Part shown: positions 7,878 through 14,652 of the stretch, piece after piece
Numbering within the stretch: the stretch's first letter is position 1
How the letters are laid out: each line of letters opens with the position of its first letter
Assembly: GCA_002400675.1 (NCBI GenBank)
Contig: NVQY01000152.1
Coordinates: 1-16,667 of the forward strand
From: Paracoccaceae bacterium
Lineage (GTDB): Bacteria; Pseudomonadota; Alphaproteobacteria; Rhodobacterales; Rhodobacteraceae
DNA length: 16,667 nt
Direction of reading: 5' to 3'
The notes under the pieces: generated by a model
What the model was told of the DNA's origin: nothing
What the model saw: the letters and a program-made list of their open reading frames with translations, nothing else
The model's database searches: none
Translations under genes and position numbers: made by a program

Positions 7878-9556
7878 CCATTCTCACCTTTTTGGTGCAA
7901 CTGACCGGGGCGACGATGTTGTTGCTGTATGCGGTGCGCATGGTGCGTACCGGGATCGAACGGGCCTTTGGGTCGTCATTTCGCCGTGTCATGACAACCA
8001 CGACAAACCCGGCAAGTGCGGCCGCGACCGGGTTGGTCATGGCGGTAATCATGCAAAGTTCGGCTGCCGTGGCGTTGTTGGTGGCCGGGTTTGCCGGCAC
8101 TGGCGCGATTGGTTTCGGGGCCGGGTTGTCGGTGGTTCTGGGCGCGGATCTGGGGTCAGCTTTGTTGATTCAGGTGTTGTCGTTCAAGATGGAATGGCTG
8201 GTGCCGGTGTTGCTGGCCGTGGGCGGTGGGTTCTTCATCAAATCGGACCGGCGCAAGCTGAAACAGGCGGGGCGGATCATTCTGGGGATCGCCTTTATCC
8301 TGATTTCACTGCGGTTCCTGCGCGAAACCATGGACCCGATCCGCGATTCGGCGTTTTTGCCGTCGATTGCCGGGTATCTGGCGCGCGATTTTGTCACCGC
8401 GTTCATGATTGGCGCGGTTCTGGCCTGGACCATGCATTCATCGGTGGCAGTGATCCTGATGTGCGTGACCCTAGTGTCGATCGACGCGATTCCGACCGGG
8501 GCGGGGGTGTCACTGGTCCTTGGGGCCAATTTCGGTAGCGCGATCATTCCCATCTGGCTAAGCCGGGGACTGCCGGCCATGGCGCGCCGCGTGCCGGTGG
8601 CCAACCTGTTGATCCGGGGCAGCGGGGCGATTTTGTTGCTGGTGATCGTCAACAAGACGCCTGTTCTGGCCACTTTGGGGTGGGATGAAGGGGCGCAGGC
8701 GCTGATCAACATACATGTGGCGTTCAATATGGTGTTGTTGCTGGGGCTGCCGTTTGTTGGCCTGCTGGAAGGTCCGGTGTCGCGGTTCCTGCCTGAAATC
8801 GACTCCGTGCAGGCCGAACAACCGCATGAATACATCAGCGTTCTGGACGAGGGCGCGTTAAAGGTACCGTCGCTGGCGCTGGCCAATCTCAAACGCGAAG
8901 TGATGCGGATGGAGCAGGTTCTGGATTCAATGACCGCTCCGCTGATGGAGTTGTTCAGTGTCTATGACAAGGACCGCGTGCATATTCTGACAGAGCGCGA
9001 CGACGTGCTGAACGAGGCGCTGGATGACATTCGCCGATATGTGGCGGCGATGCCAAACGACACGATGACCAAAGAAGATTTCAAAGCCGCGCGCGAGTTG
9101 ACCGAATACGCGATTGCGCTGGAAACTTCGGGGGAACTGGTGGTCAAGCTGTTGCTGCCACTGGCGCGTGAAAAATCCCGCGAACAGATCAAGTTTTCCA
9201 AGGCCGGGCGGCAGGAACTTATTGATATGCACGAACGGATGATGGCGAACATGGGGTTGGCGACAAATGTCCTGATATCGGACGATCTGGAAAGCGCGCG
9301 GTTGTTGTTGGAAGAAAAGAACGAAATGACCCGGCTTGAACGTTCCAGCCGTAAAAAGCATTTGCGGCGCTTGTCGGATGGGTCAACAACCAGTTTTGAA
9401 TCCAGCAATATTCATCTGGAAATCCTGCGGGTTCTGCGCGAGATTAACAGCCATGTGGCGTCGGTGTGTTATCCGATCCTGTATCGCGGTGGGCAGTTGC
9501 TGGAAACCCGGCTGATCGAAACGATGGACAAGGAAAGCGACGCGGCGGCCGAGTGA
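7874..9556 (+). CDS. Na+/phosphate transporter family protein with PhoU-like domain (NptA/YjbB type)
   Basis: A 560-residue inner membrane protein of the Na/Pi cotransporter family. It has two inverted membrane repeats: QSS at residues 61-63 followed by GADLGS (90-95), and later HSS at 188-190 followed by a GANFGS motif. About 8-9 hydrophobic segments occupy residues 1-310. The C-terminal part (about 330-560) is hydrophilic and helical, like the PhoU-type domain of this family. YjbB of E. coli, a relative, exports phosphate (family knowledge), so either uptake or efflux is possible. The usual second QSS is HSS here, a substitution at a likely substrate or ion position. The ATG overlaps the deoR-type stop as ATGA, so regulator and carrier are co-translated. 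A hairpin follows the stop. Confidence 0.93.
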   Translation: MTILTFLVQLTGATMLLLYAVRMVRTGIERAFGSSFRRVMTTTTNPASAAATGLVMAVIMQSSAAVALLVAGFAGTGAIGFGAGLSVVLGADLGSALLIQVLSFKMEWLVPVLLAVGGGFFIKSDRRKLKQAGRIILGIAFILISLRFLRETMDPIRDSAFLPSIAGYLARDFVTAFMIGAVLAWTMHSSVAVILMCVTLVSIDAIPTGAGVSLVLGANFGSAIIPIWLSRGLPAMARRVPVANLLIRGSGAILLLVIVNKTPVLATLGWDEGAQALINIHVAFNMVLLLGLPFVGLLEGPVSRFLPEIDSVQAEQPHEYISVLDEGALKVPSLALANLKREVMRMEQVLDSMTAPLMELFSVYDKDRVHILTERDDVLNEALDDIRRYVAAMPNDTMTKEDFKAARELTEYAIALETSGELVVKLLLPLAREKSREQIKFSKAGRQELIDMHERMMANMGLATNVLISDDLESARLLLEEKNEMTRLERSSRKKHLRRLSDGSTTSFESSNIHLEILRVLREINSHVASVCYPILYRGGQLLETRLIETMDKESDAAAE

Positions 9557-9560
9557 GACC

Positions 9561-9583
9561 AAGAAAATTCAGCGAATTTTCTT
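9561..9583. terminator. Hairpin between convergent nptA-like and lysR genes
   Basis: AAGAAAATTC (9561-9570) and GAATTTTCTT (9574-9583) form a perfect 10-bp stem with an AGC loop. The right arm and the following bases are T-rich on the + strand. It fills most of the 32-base gap between the two convergent stops, so it can end the deoR-nptA transcript. On the - strand the hairpin lacks a T-run after it, so it is less convincing as the lysR terminator. The stem is A+T-rich and only moderately stable. Confidence 0.65.
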
Positions 9584-9588
9584 TTGCG

Positions 9589-10449
9589 TCAGGCCGCGCG
9601 CGCCATCGTCATAAATGCCCGGATAACCTTGACGTCCCGGCGCTGGCCCAGACAGGCGATTGTTTCACCCATGGTGATGTCGATGTCGGACAGGGGCAGG
9701 CGGACCAGTCGGGTGTCGTGGCCAAATTCCGCCATCGACACAAACCCGATGCCCGCCCCCGATGCCACCAGTTCGCGCACGGTTTCGCGCCCTTCGGCCT
9801 CGATCGCCGGGGTTAGAGTGATGCCTTGTTTCAGCGCTTGTTCTTGCAGTTTCTGACGGGTTTTTGACCCGCTTTCACGAAAGATCAGCGGCCAGTTCCC
9901 CAAGTCCTGCAACGACAGCGACCGGGTTCCCGGCGGCAGCAATCCACGCGCCGCAAATCCGGTGATTTCCGTCGCCCCCAGATTGACAATATCCATGTCC
10001 CGCCCCGGGGACAGGCTTCCGGCGACGCCGATATCTGCGTCATAGCTGCGCAGCGCGTTCAGGACTTCGCCGGTGTTGCCGGTGCGCAGGGACACCTGCA
10101 CCTGCGGGTACCGTTTGCGAAACCGGGTCAGGATTGCGGTGACGTGATGGGCGCTGTCGGCGATGATGCGCAGGGTGCCACTGACCGCACTTCGCGCTTC
10201 GTTCAGGAACTCGGCGATCTGCGTTTCTGTGCTGAAATACTGCTTGGACAGGCGGAACAGGTCTTCGCCCGCCGGGGTCAGCGTCACCCGTTTATGGGCG
10301 CGGGTGAACAGCAGGATATCGTGATCCTGTTCCAGTTTGCGCACCTGCTCGGATATCGCCGGTTGCGTCAGGTTCATCGCCTCGGCGGCGCGGGAAAACC
10401 CACCCAGAAGGGCGACGTGGTGAAAGGCTTTGATCTGGCTGTGGCGCAT
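9589..10449 (-). CDS. LysR-family regulator of aminoethylphosphonate catabolism
   Basis: A 286-residue LysR-type activator. The N-terminal helix-turn-helix (about residues 3-62) contains GGFSRAAEAMNLTQPAISEQ. The C-terminal periplasmic-binding-like domain (about 88-285) contains the usual linker, the GxDADIGV-type stretch and ASGAGIGFVS. It lies divergent to phnW, the standard arrangement for the phosphonate-associated LysR subfamily that accompanies phnWX (I recall TIGR03339; not checked). The likely inducer is AEP or a close metabolite. The start is the ATG at 10449, which matches the normal LysR N-terminus; the open frame runs much further upstream, but that extension would read through the phnW promoter and phnW itself. 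The operator dyad nearest the gene lies only 13 bases before the start, which suggests autorepression. Confidence 0.93.
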   Translation of the reverse strand: MRHSQIKAFHHVALLGGFSRAAEAMNLTQPAISEQVRKLEQDHDILLFTRAHKRVTLTPAGEDLFRLSKQYFSTETQIAEFLNEARSAVSGTLRIIADSAHHVTAILTRFRKRYPQVQVSLRTGNTGEVLNALRSYDADIGVAGSLSPGRDMDIVNLGATEITGFAARGLLPPGTRSLSLQDLGNWPLIFRESGSKTRQKLQEQALKQGITLTPAIEAEGRETVRELVASGAGIGFVSMAEFGHDTRLVRLPLSDIDITMGETIACLGQRRDVKVIRAFMTMARAA

Positions 10450-10461
10450 GGTGGTTAATGT

Positions 10462-10497
10462 ATAGGCTGACCCTATGGAAGGATTGATAATAACAAT
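10462..10497. promoter_or_regulatory. Tandem LysR operator candidate (two T-N11-A dyads)
   Basis: Two imperfectly related dyads lie in the lysR-phnW gap. The first is ATAGG-N5-CCTAT at 10462-10476, with T-N11-A from 10463 to 10475. The second is ATTG-N7-CAAT at 10483-10497, with T-N11-A from 10484 to 10496. Their centres (10469 and 10490) are 21 bases apart, two helical turns, on one face of the DNA. LysR activators typically use such a recognition site plus an activation site before the promoter they switch on. phnW transcription would start downstream of 10497. Confidence 0.6.
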
Positions 10498-10561
10498 TTC
10501 ACATATGGGTGGACTTAAGGCAATAGAGGGCACGAACAAGGACGATCTGGGAATCGAAACA

Positions 10562-11737
10562 ATGACCACCATCACCCCCCCCGCACTGGGAGAGCCATAC
10601 TTGTTGACCCCCGGCCCGCTGACCACGTCAGAGGCCACGAAACGCGCGATGCTGCGTGACTGGGGCAGTTGGGATGGCGATTTTCGCGCCATGACGCAGG
10701 ACATGCGCGACCGGTTGCTGGCGATGTTGGGGCAGGGGGCTGATGAGTTCGATTGCGTGCCGATGCAAGGGTCCGGCACCTTCGCGGTCGAGGCGATGTT
10801 AGGCTCGTTTGTGCCACGCGACGGCAAGGTTCTGGTGCTGGCCAACGGGGCCTACGGGCTGCGGTCGGCCAAGACGCTGGAATATCTCGGGCGCGATCAT
10901 GTGGTTCTGGACAAGGGCGACTACCTACCGCCGCGCGGCGATGAAGTGGCGCAGATTCTGGCCGATGACCCCGCCATCACCCACGTTGTCGCCATTCATT
11001 GCGAGACAAGTTCGGGCATCCTGAACCCGGTCGAAGAGATTTCCCAAGTGACCTACGCCGCCGGGCGCAAGTTGCTGATTGATAGCATGTCGGCCTTTGG
11101 CGCGATCCCGCTTGAGGTTGGCACGATCCGCTACGAGGCAATGGTGTCCTCGGCCAACAAATGCATCGAAGGCGTGCCGGGCTTTGGCTTTGTCATTGCC
11201 CGAAAATCGGAACTTGAGGCGGCCAAGGGCAACAGCCATTCGCTATCGCTCGATGTGCATGCGCAATGGGCGCATATGAACAAGACCGGCCAATGGCGGT
11301 TCACCCCACCGACCCATGTGGTTGCGGCGTTCCTGGAGGCACTACGCGGGCACGAGGCCGAAGGTGGGGTTGCCGGGCGCGGTGCGCGTTATGCCGATAA
11401 TCGCGATGTGATGGTGGCGGGGATGCGCGGGTTGGGGTTCGAAACCCTGCTAAAGGATCGCTGGTTGTCGCCGATCATCGTCACTTTCTTTTGCCCCGCT
11501 GATCCGGCGTTTGAATTCGCCCGTTTTTACGAAGTGATGAAGGACAAGGGGTTCATCATCTACCCCGGCAAGCTGACCGTGGTGGATAGTTTCCGCATCG
11601 GCTGTATCGGGCAGATGGACGGTGATGTGATGCGTCAGGTGGTGTGCGCCGCTGGTGAAACACTGGCGGAAATGGGGGTAAGTGACGCCACTCCGCCTGC
11701 CATCGCCTTGAAAGAACGAGAAATACTTGCGGCTTGA
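10562..11737 (+). CDS. phnW: 2-aminoethylphosphonate:pyruvate transaminase
   Basis: PhnW is a PLP-dependent fold-type I aminotransferase that converts 2-aminoethylphosphonate plus pyruvate into phosphonoacetaldehyde plus alanine in the cytoplasm. The 391-residue product follows the known family closely: [10 protein letters not shown] at the N-terminus, [16 protein letters not shown]-like [25 protein letters not shown], then [13 protein letters not shown] with the PLP lysine K200 (bases 11159-11161), RFTPPTH, and FIIYPGK. It is about 24 residues longer than enteric PhnW because of a C-terminal tail. The ATG at 10562 has GGGA nine bases upstream and gives the normal N-terminus. The in-frame ATG at 10475 would place 29 non-conserved residues over the operator and is rejected. 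phnX follows after 46 bases. Confidence 0.97.
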   Translation: MTTITPPALGEPYLLTPGPLTTSEATKRAMLRDWGSWDGDFRAMTQDMRDRLLAMLGQGADEFDCVPMQGSGTFAVEAMLGSFVPRDGKVLVLANGAYGLRSAKTLEYLGRDHVVLDKGDYLPPRGDEVAQILADDPAITHVVAIHCETSSGILNPVEEISQVTYAAGRKLLIDSMSAFGAIPLEVGTIRYEAMVSSANKCIEGVPGFGFVIARKSELEAAKGNSHSLSLDVHAQWAHMNKTGQWRFTPPTHVVAAFLEALRGHEAEGGVAGRGARYADNRDVMVAGMRGLGFETLLKDRWLSPIIVTFFCPADPAFEFARFYEVMKDKGFIIYPGKLTVVDSFRIGCIGQMDGDVMRQVVCAAGETLAEMGVSDATPPAIALKEREILAA

Positions 11738-11783
11738 CCCCGCGATATCAACGAAAACAGGTTTAACAAAAAGGACCAAACCG

Positions 11784-12632
11784 ATGAGCAATTTCAACGA
11801 ATACAAGTACACCCGCACCTATCAGGGCAAGATCAAAGCCATGGTTCTGGACTGGTCCGGCACCTTGGCCGACGCCTATGTGATCGCGCCCGCCGTGGTG
11901 TTTGTCGAGGTGTTCAAAAGCCAGGGCGTCGAGATTTCGATGGAAGAGGCCCGCGGCCCGATGGGCCTGCGCAAGGACATCCACATCAAGATGCTGACCC
12001 AGGATCCGGTGATCGCCGCGCGTTGGGAAAAGATCAAAGGCACCCCGCCGACCCAAGCTGACGTGGACGTGATGTTTGCCGAATTCGTGCCGGCGCAACT
12101 GGCCTGCCTGCCGAAATACACCGCGCTGTTGCCGGGCGTAAAGGACGCGGTCAACGGTCTTCAGGCACAGGGCATCAAGGTTGGCGTTTCCACTGGCTTT
12201 ACCCGCGTGATGGTCGATGTGCTGCTGAAAGACGTGATCGCCCAGGGCATCGTGCCTGATGCCACCGTTGCCGGGGATGAAGTGACCAATGGCGCGCGTC
12301 CTGCTCCGCATATGGTGTTCAAAAACCTCGATCTGATGGACATTTCAGACGTGAAATCGGTGGTGAAATGCGATGACACCGTGTCAGGTATCGGCGAGGC
12401 GCTGAACGCAGGGTGCTGGGGCGTTGGGTTGGTGCGGTATTCCAACTACATGAACATCAACACGCTGGACGAAGAGGCAACCCTGTCCGAGGCGGATATT
12501 GCCCGGCGCATGGCCCACACACGCAAGATACTGGAACAGTCCGGCGCGCATTATGTGATTGATTCACTGGTTGAATTGCCGGCTGTGATTGACGACATCA
12601 ACGCCCGTCTGGCGCGCGGCGAAAAGCCGTAA
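11784..12632 (+). CDS. phnX: Phosphonoacetaldehyde hydrolase (phosphonatase)
   Basis: PhnX is a HAD-superfamily enzyme that cleaves the C-P bond of phosphonoacetaldehyde to acetaldehyde and phosphate through a Schiff-base lysine. The product has 282 residues (Bacillus cereus PhnX has 267). Compared from memory with the B. cereus enzyme, the key residues line up: nucleophile D23 in DWSGT (D12), M60-G61 (M49-G50), Schiff-base K64 (K53), H67 (H56), an Arg in the ARPAPHM stretch (R160) and D198 (D186). Differences are V33 for C22, a Phe for Y128, D197 for G185 and G202 for D190, so this is a diverged phosphonatase. The ATG at 11784 has AAGGA eight bases upstream. Immediately after phnW, it completes the two-step AEP route. 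A related HAD enzyme with another aldehyde phosphonate cannot be excluded. Confidence 0.9.
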   Translation: MSNFNEYKYTRTYQGKIKAMVLDWSGTLADAYVIAPAVVFVEVFKSQGVEISMEEARGPMGLRKDIHIKMLTQDPVIAARWEKIKGTPPTQADVDVMFAEFVPAQLACLPKYTALLPGVKDAVNGLQAQGIKVGVSTGFTRVMVDVLLKDVIAQGIVPDATVAGDEVTNGARPAPHMVFKNLDLMDISDVKSVVKCDDTVSGIGEALNAGCWGVGLVRYSNYMNINTLDEEATLSEADIARRMAHTRKILEQSGAHYVIDSLVELPAVIDDINARLARGEKP

Positions 12633-12696
12633 ACCAACCGGCACATCCATGATAGGTCCGGCCGTGCAACAGATGTTGCGCGGCCGGATTGGTTTT
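12632..12696 (+). other. Structured phnX-eamA intergenic RNA hairpin
   Basis: Bases 12658-12670 (CCGGCCGTGCAAC) pair with 12675-12687 (GTTGCGCGGCCGG) around an AGAT loop, 13 pairs including one G-U. An outer clamp, AACCAA (12632-12637) with TTGGTT (12689-12694), can close over it, starting in the phnX stop codon. A short T-run (TTTT at 12693-12696) follows. It may be an intrinsic terminator or attenuator that lowers expression of the downstream permease, or a 3' end that protects the phnWX message. The permease ribosome site lies just beyond the structure and stays free. Confidence 0.6.
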
Positions 12697-12709
12697 AAGG
12701 GGCAGGGAC

Positions 12710-13549
12710 ATGAGTGCCGGAATTATTACGATCGTCCTGGGGGCGGCATTTTTGCACGCGCTGTGGAATGCGGTGGTCAAAGGGGCCGGGGACAAGACAA
12801 TCATGCTGGGTCTGATTGCCTTGGGTCATGTGGTGCCGGGGATCGTGGTTGTTGCGCTTGTGCCGTCGCCGGGGTGGGCGGTATGGCCTTATGTGCTGGC
12901 CTCGACCGTGATCCACTGGGGCTATTATTATTTCCTGAATGTGGCCTATCGGCTGGGCGATCTAAGCGTGATCTATCCGATTGCCCGCGGTCTTGCCCCG
13001 GTGATGATCACCCTTGGCGCGCAGGTCTGGATCGGGGAAACGGTGCCGCCGCTGGCCTGGGCGGGAATTCTGACCGTGTCTGGTGGGATCATGGTGCTGA
13101 CGCGCGGCGTGTTTTCCGGCACGTTGCCGAAGGCGGGTCTGATGGCAGCACTTGCGGTGGCGGTGATGGTTGCGGCCTATTCGCTGGTGGACGGGGTTGG
13201 CGTGCGTCTGTCGAACAACACGCTGGCCTATGTGGGCTGGCTGTTCGTGTTCGAAATTATCGTCGCCGCCTTCATCTTTTCAACCCGGCTTGAACGGCTG
13301 CGCGCGGTGTCGCCACGGGTGATCGCGCTGGGGTTTCTGGGCGGGGTGATATCGGGTGCCGCCTATGGGTTGGTTTTGTATGCCAAGACGCTAGCCCCGT
13401 TAGGCCTTGTGTCGGCCCTGCGCGAGACCTCGGTGATTTTCGCCGCCATGATCGGCGTGTTGTGGTTCCACGAAGGGCCAAGGGGCAATCGGTTGATCGC
13501 TGCCGGGATCGTTGCGGTGGGCATTATCGTGATTGGGCTGGGGGCGTGA
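12710..13549 (+). CDS. EamA/DMT-family permease linked to phosphonate use
   Basis: A 279-residue inner membrane protein of the drug/metabolite transporter superfamily. It has about ten hydrophobic helices arranged as two EamA repeats (about residues 4-135 and 145-279), a Trp early in the first repeat (LHALWNAVVKGA) and a YPIARGLAP motif, and in the second repeat the SALRETSVIFAA segment. phnWX loci often carry such a permease next to the LysR gene (I recall TIGR03340, phosphonate-associated membrane protein; not checked). Its substrate is not known from sequence: it could move AEP, alanine or another pathway compound, and most characterised relatives export. The ATG at 12710 follows an AGGGGCAGGGA ribosome site. 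It is the last gene of the phn unit, separated from phnX by a strong hairpin, and is convergent with the HAD gene. Confidence 0.88.
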   Translation: MSAGIITIVLGAAFLHALWNAVVKGAGDKTIMLGLIALGHVVPGIVVVALVPSPGWAVWPYVLASTVIHWGYYYFLNVAYRLGDLSVIYPIARGLAPVMITLGAQVWIGETVPPLAWAGILTVSGGIMVLTRGVFSGTLPKAGLMAALAVAVMVAAYSLVDGVGVRLSNNTLAYVGWLFVFEIIVAAFIFSTRLERLRAVSPRVIALGFLGGVISGAAYGLVLYAKTLAPLGLVSALRETSVIFAAMIGVLWFHEGPRGNRLIAAGIVAVGIIVIGLGA

Positions 13550-13605
13550 CGTTTGCCTAAATCAACACAGATTTCTAGCCGACAGACACGCCCCGGACCT
13601 CTTAC

Positions 13606-14586
13606 TTAGCGTTGCCCGGTGTACACGCGCGCCCAGTCTTTGGCCATGTCAACGATCAGCCACCCCATGTCAGGGCCTTCGTCCAGACCTTTTTCCAGCT
13701 TGCCAATGTGGCTGTCGCGGTCATAGGCAAATTCACGCACGCCGTCGGTGTGATGCACGATCATGCCGAATCGGGGACCGTCGCCGGCTGTGACCCACTG
13801 AACCATGGCAAAATCGCCGTCCGAATTTCCGGCGGCAAAGATCGGGCGTTGGCCGATAGTCCGGTCAATCGCCACCGGCTTGGTGTCTTTGTCGTCGATA
13901 AAGGCGATGCCATCGGCCTTGGTGACGGTGGGCACGCCGTCGATCACGTCGTAAGTGGTTTCACCTAGTGAGCCGATGATCTGCCGGGTGGGAATGCCAT
14001 AGGCCTTTTCGGTGAACGCCCGCATGAAATGCACGCCGCCGCCGGACACGATGTAAGTGGTAAACCCTTCGTCGCGCAGATAGCGCAGCAATTCGACCAT
14101 CGGCTGATAGGTCATCTGATCATAGGGCAGCCCGGTTTCCGGGTGGCGCGCCTCGGACAGCCAGCGGCGCACGATGTTCTGGAACTCGTCCACGGGCAAG
14201 CCAGAATGGGTGATGTTGACGATCTCGATCAGCGCCTTTTCGCCGCCGGCGAGCAGGGTATTCATGTCGCCGTCCACGGCCGCCTGTACCGTGGTGCTGG
14301 TGATGATGGACGGGTCCGCAGCAGCCATTTCGCGCAGTCGGTCAAGAGCAAAGATCAGTTGGAAATAGGCGGGTTGTTCGCCCCAAAGCGTGCCGTCATT
14401 ATCAAACACCGCGATGCGGTCGGCGGCAGGGACAAAATTGCCCGATGCGGGATCGCTGACATCTTCGACAAACGCGATGATGCGGGTTCTGGTATCGGTA
14501 TCGTTCCACGATGGCAGCGGGTCGGCGATGGCGATCTGGGCAAATGCAATGACGGCCAAAGCGCCAAGGGTTCTGCTGATAAACAT
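13606..14586 (-). CDS. Secreted HAD-superfamily phosphatase-like protein
   Basis: A 326-residue HAD hydrolase with a Sec signal peptide (residues 1-21, probable cut at AIA/DP), so a periplasmic phosphatase is expected. Motif I is FDNDGTLW with nucleophile D62 and acid D64. Motif II is near YIVSGGG, and motif IV is GNSDGD, the order of the phosphoserine-phosphatase-like branch. The substrate is not recognisable and it should not be called SerB, which is cytoplasmic. It follows the arylsulfatase on the same strand, but a strong terminator lies between them, so it is expressed by read-through or from its own unseen promoter. The ATG at 14586 has AGGA six bases upstream. Its end is convergent with the permease, 56 bases apart. 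Confidence 0.88.
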   Translation of the reverse strand: MFISRTLGALAVIAFAQIAIADPLPSWNDTDTRTRIIAFVEDVSDPASGNFVPAADRIAVFDNDGTLWGEQPAYFQLIFALDRLREMAAADPSIITSTTVQAAVDGDMNTLLAGGEKALIEIVNITHSGLPVDEFQNIVRRWLSEARHPETGLPYDQMTYQPMVELLRYLRDEGFTTYIVSGGGVHFMRAFTEKAYGIPTRQIIGSLGETTYDVIDGVPTVTKADGIAFIDDKDTKPVAIDRTIGQRPIFAAGNSDGDFAMVQWVTAGDGPRFGMIVHHTDGVREFAYDRDSHIGKLEKGLDEGPDMGWLIVDMAKDWARVYTGQR

Positions 14587-14600
14587 GAGGGGTCCTGTCC

Positions 14601-14638
14601 TGAAAAGAAAATGGCCCGCCGGATTAACGGCGGGCCAT
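14601..14638 (-). terminator. Strong intrinsic terminator after the arylsulfatase
   Basis: A perfect 11-bp G+C-rich stem (ATGGCCCGCCG at 14611-14621 and CGGCGGGCCAT at 14628-14638) with a 6-base loop is followed on the - strand by TTTCTTTT (14610-14603). This has the form of a Rho-independent terminator for the sulfatase transcript. It lies 15 bases after the sulfatase stop and directly before the ribosome site of the HAD gene, so the two genes are not a simple uninterrupted operon. Confidence 0.85.
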
Positions 14639-14652
14639 ACGGTTGATTTGTA

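Noticed and set aside
10475..10561. Earlier in-frame ATG for phnW
   Set aside because: The extra 29 residues are not part of PhnW, overlap the LysR dyads, and the ATG at 10562 has a ribosome site.
10450..10845. N-terminal extension of the LysR gene
   Set aside because: It would cover the divergent promoter and the start of phnW; the LysR helix-turn-helix begins normally at the ATG at 10449.
12589..13293. Open frame on the + strand overlapping phnX end and the permease
   Set aside because: Gly/Cys-rich product in another frame of the permease gene, with no motif.
13541..13594. GGGGCGTG / CACGCCCC inverted repeat around the permease stop
   Set aside because: The stem is perfect (8 bp) but the loop is about 38 bases and no T-run follows on either strand, so it is weak as a terminator.
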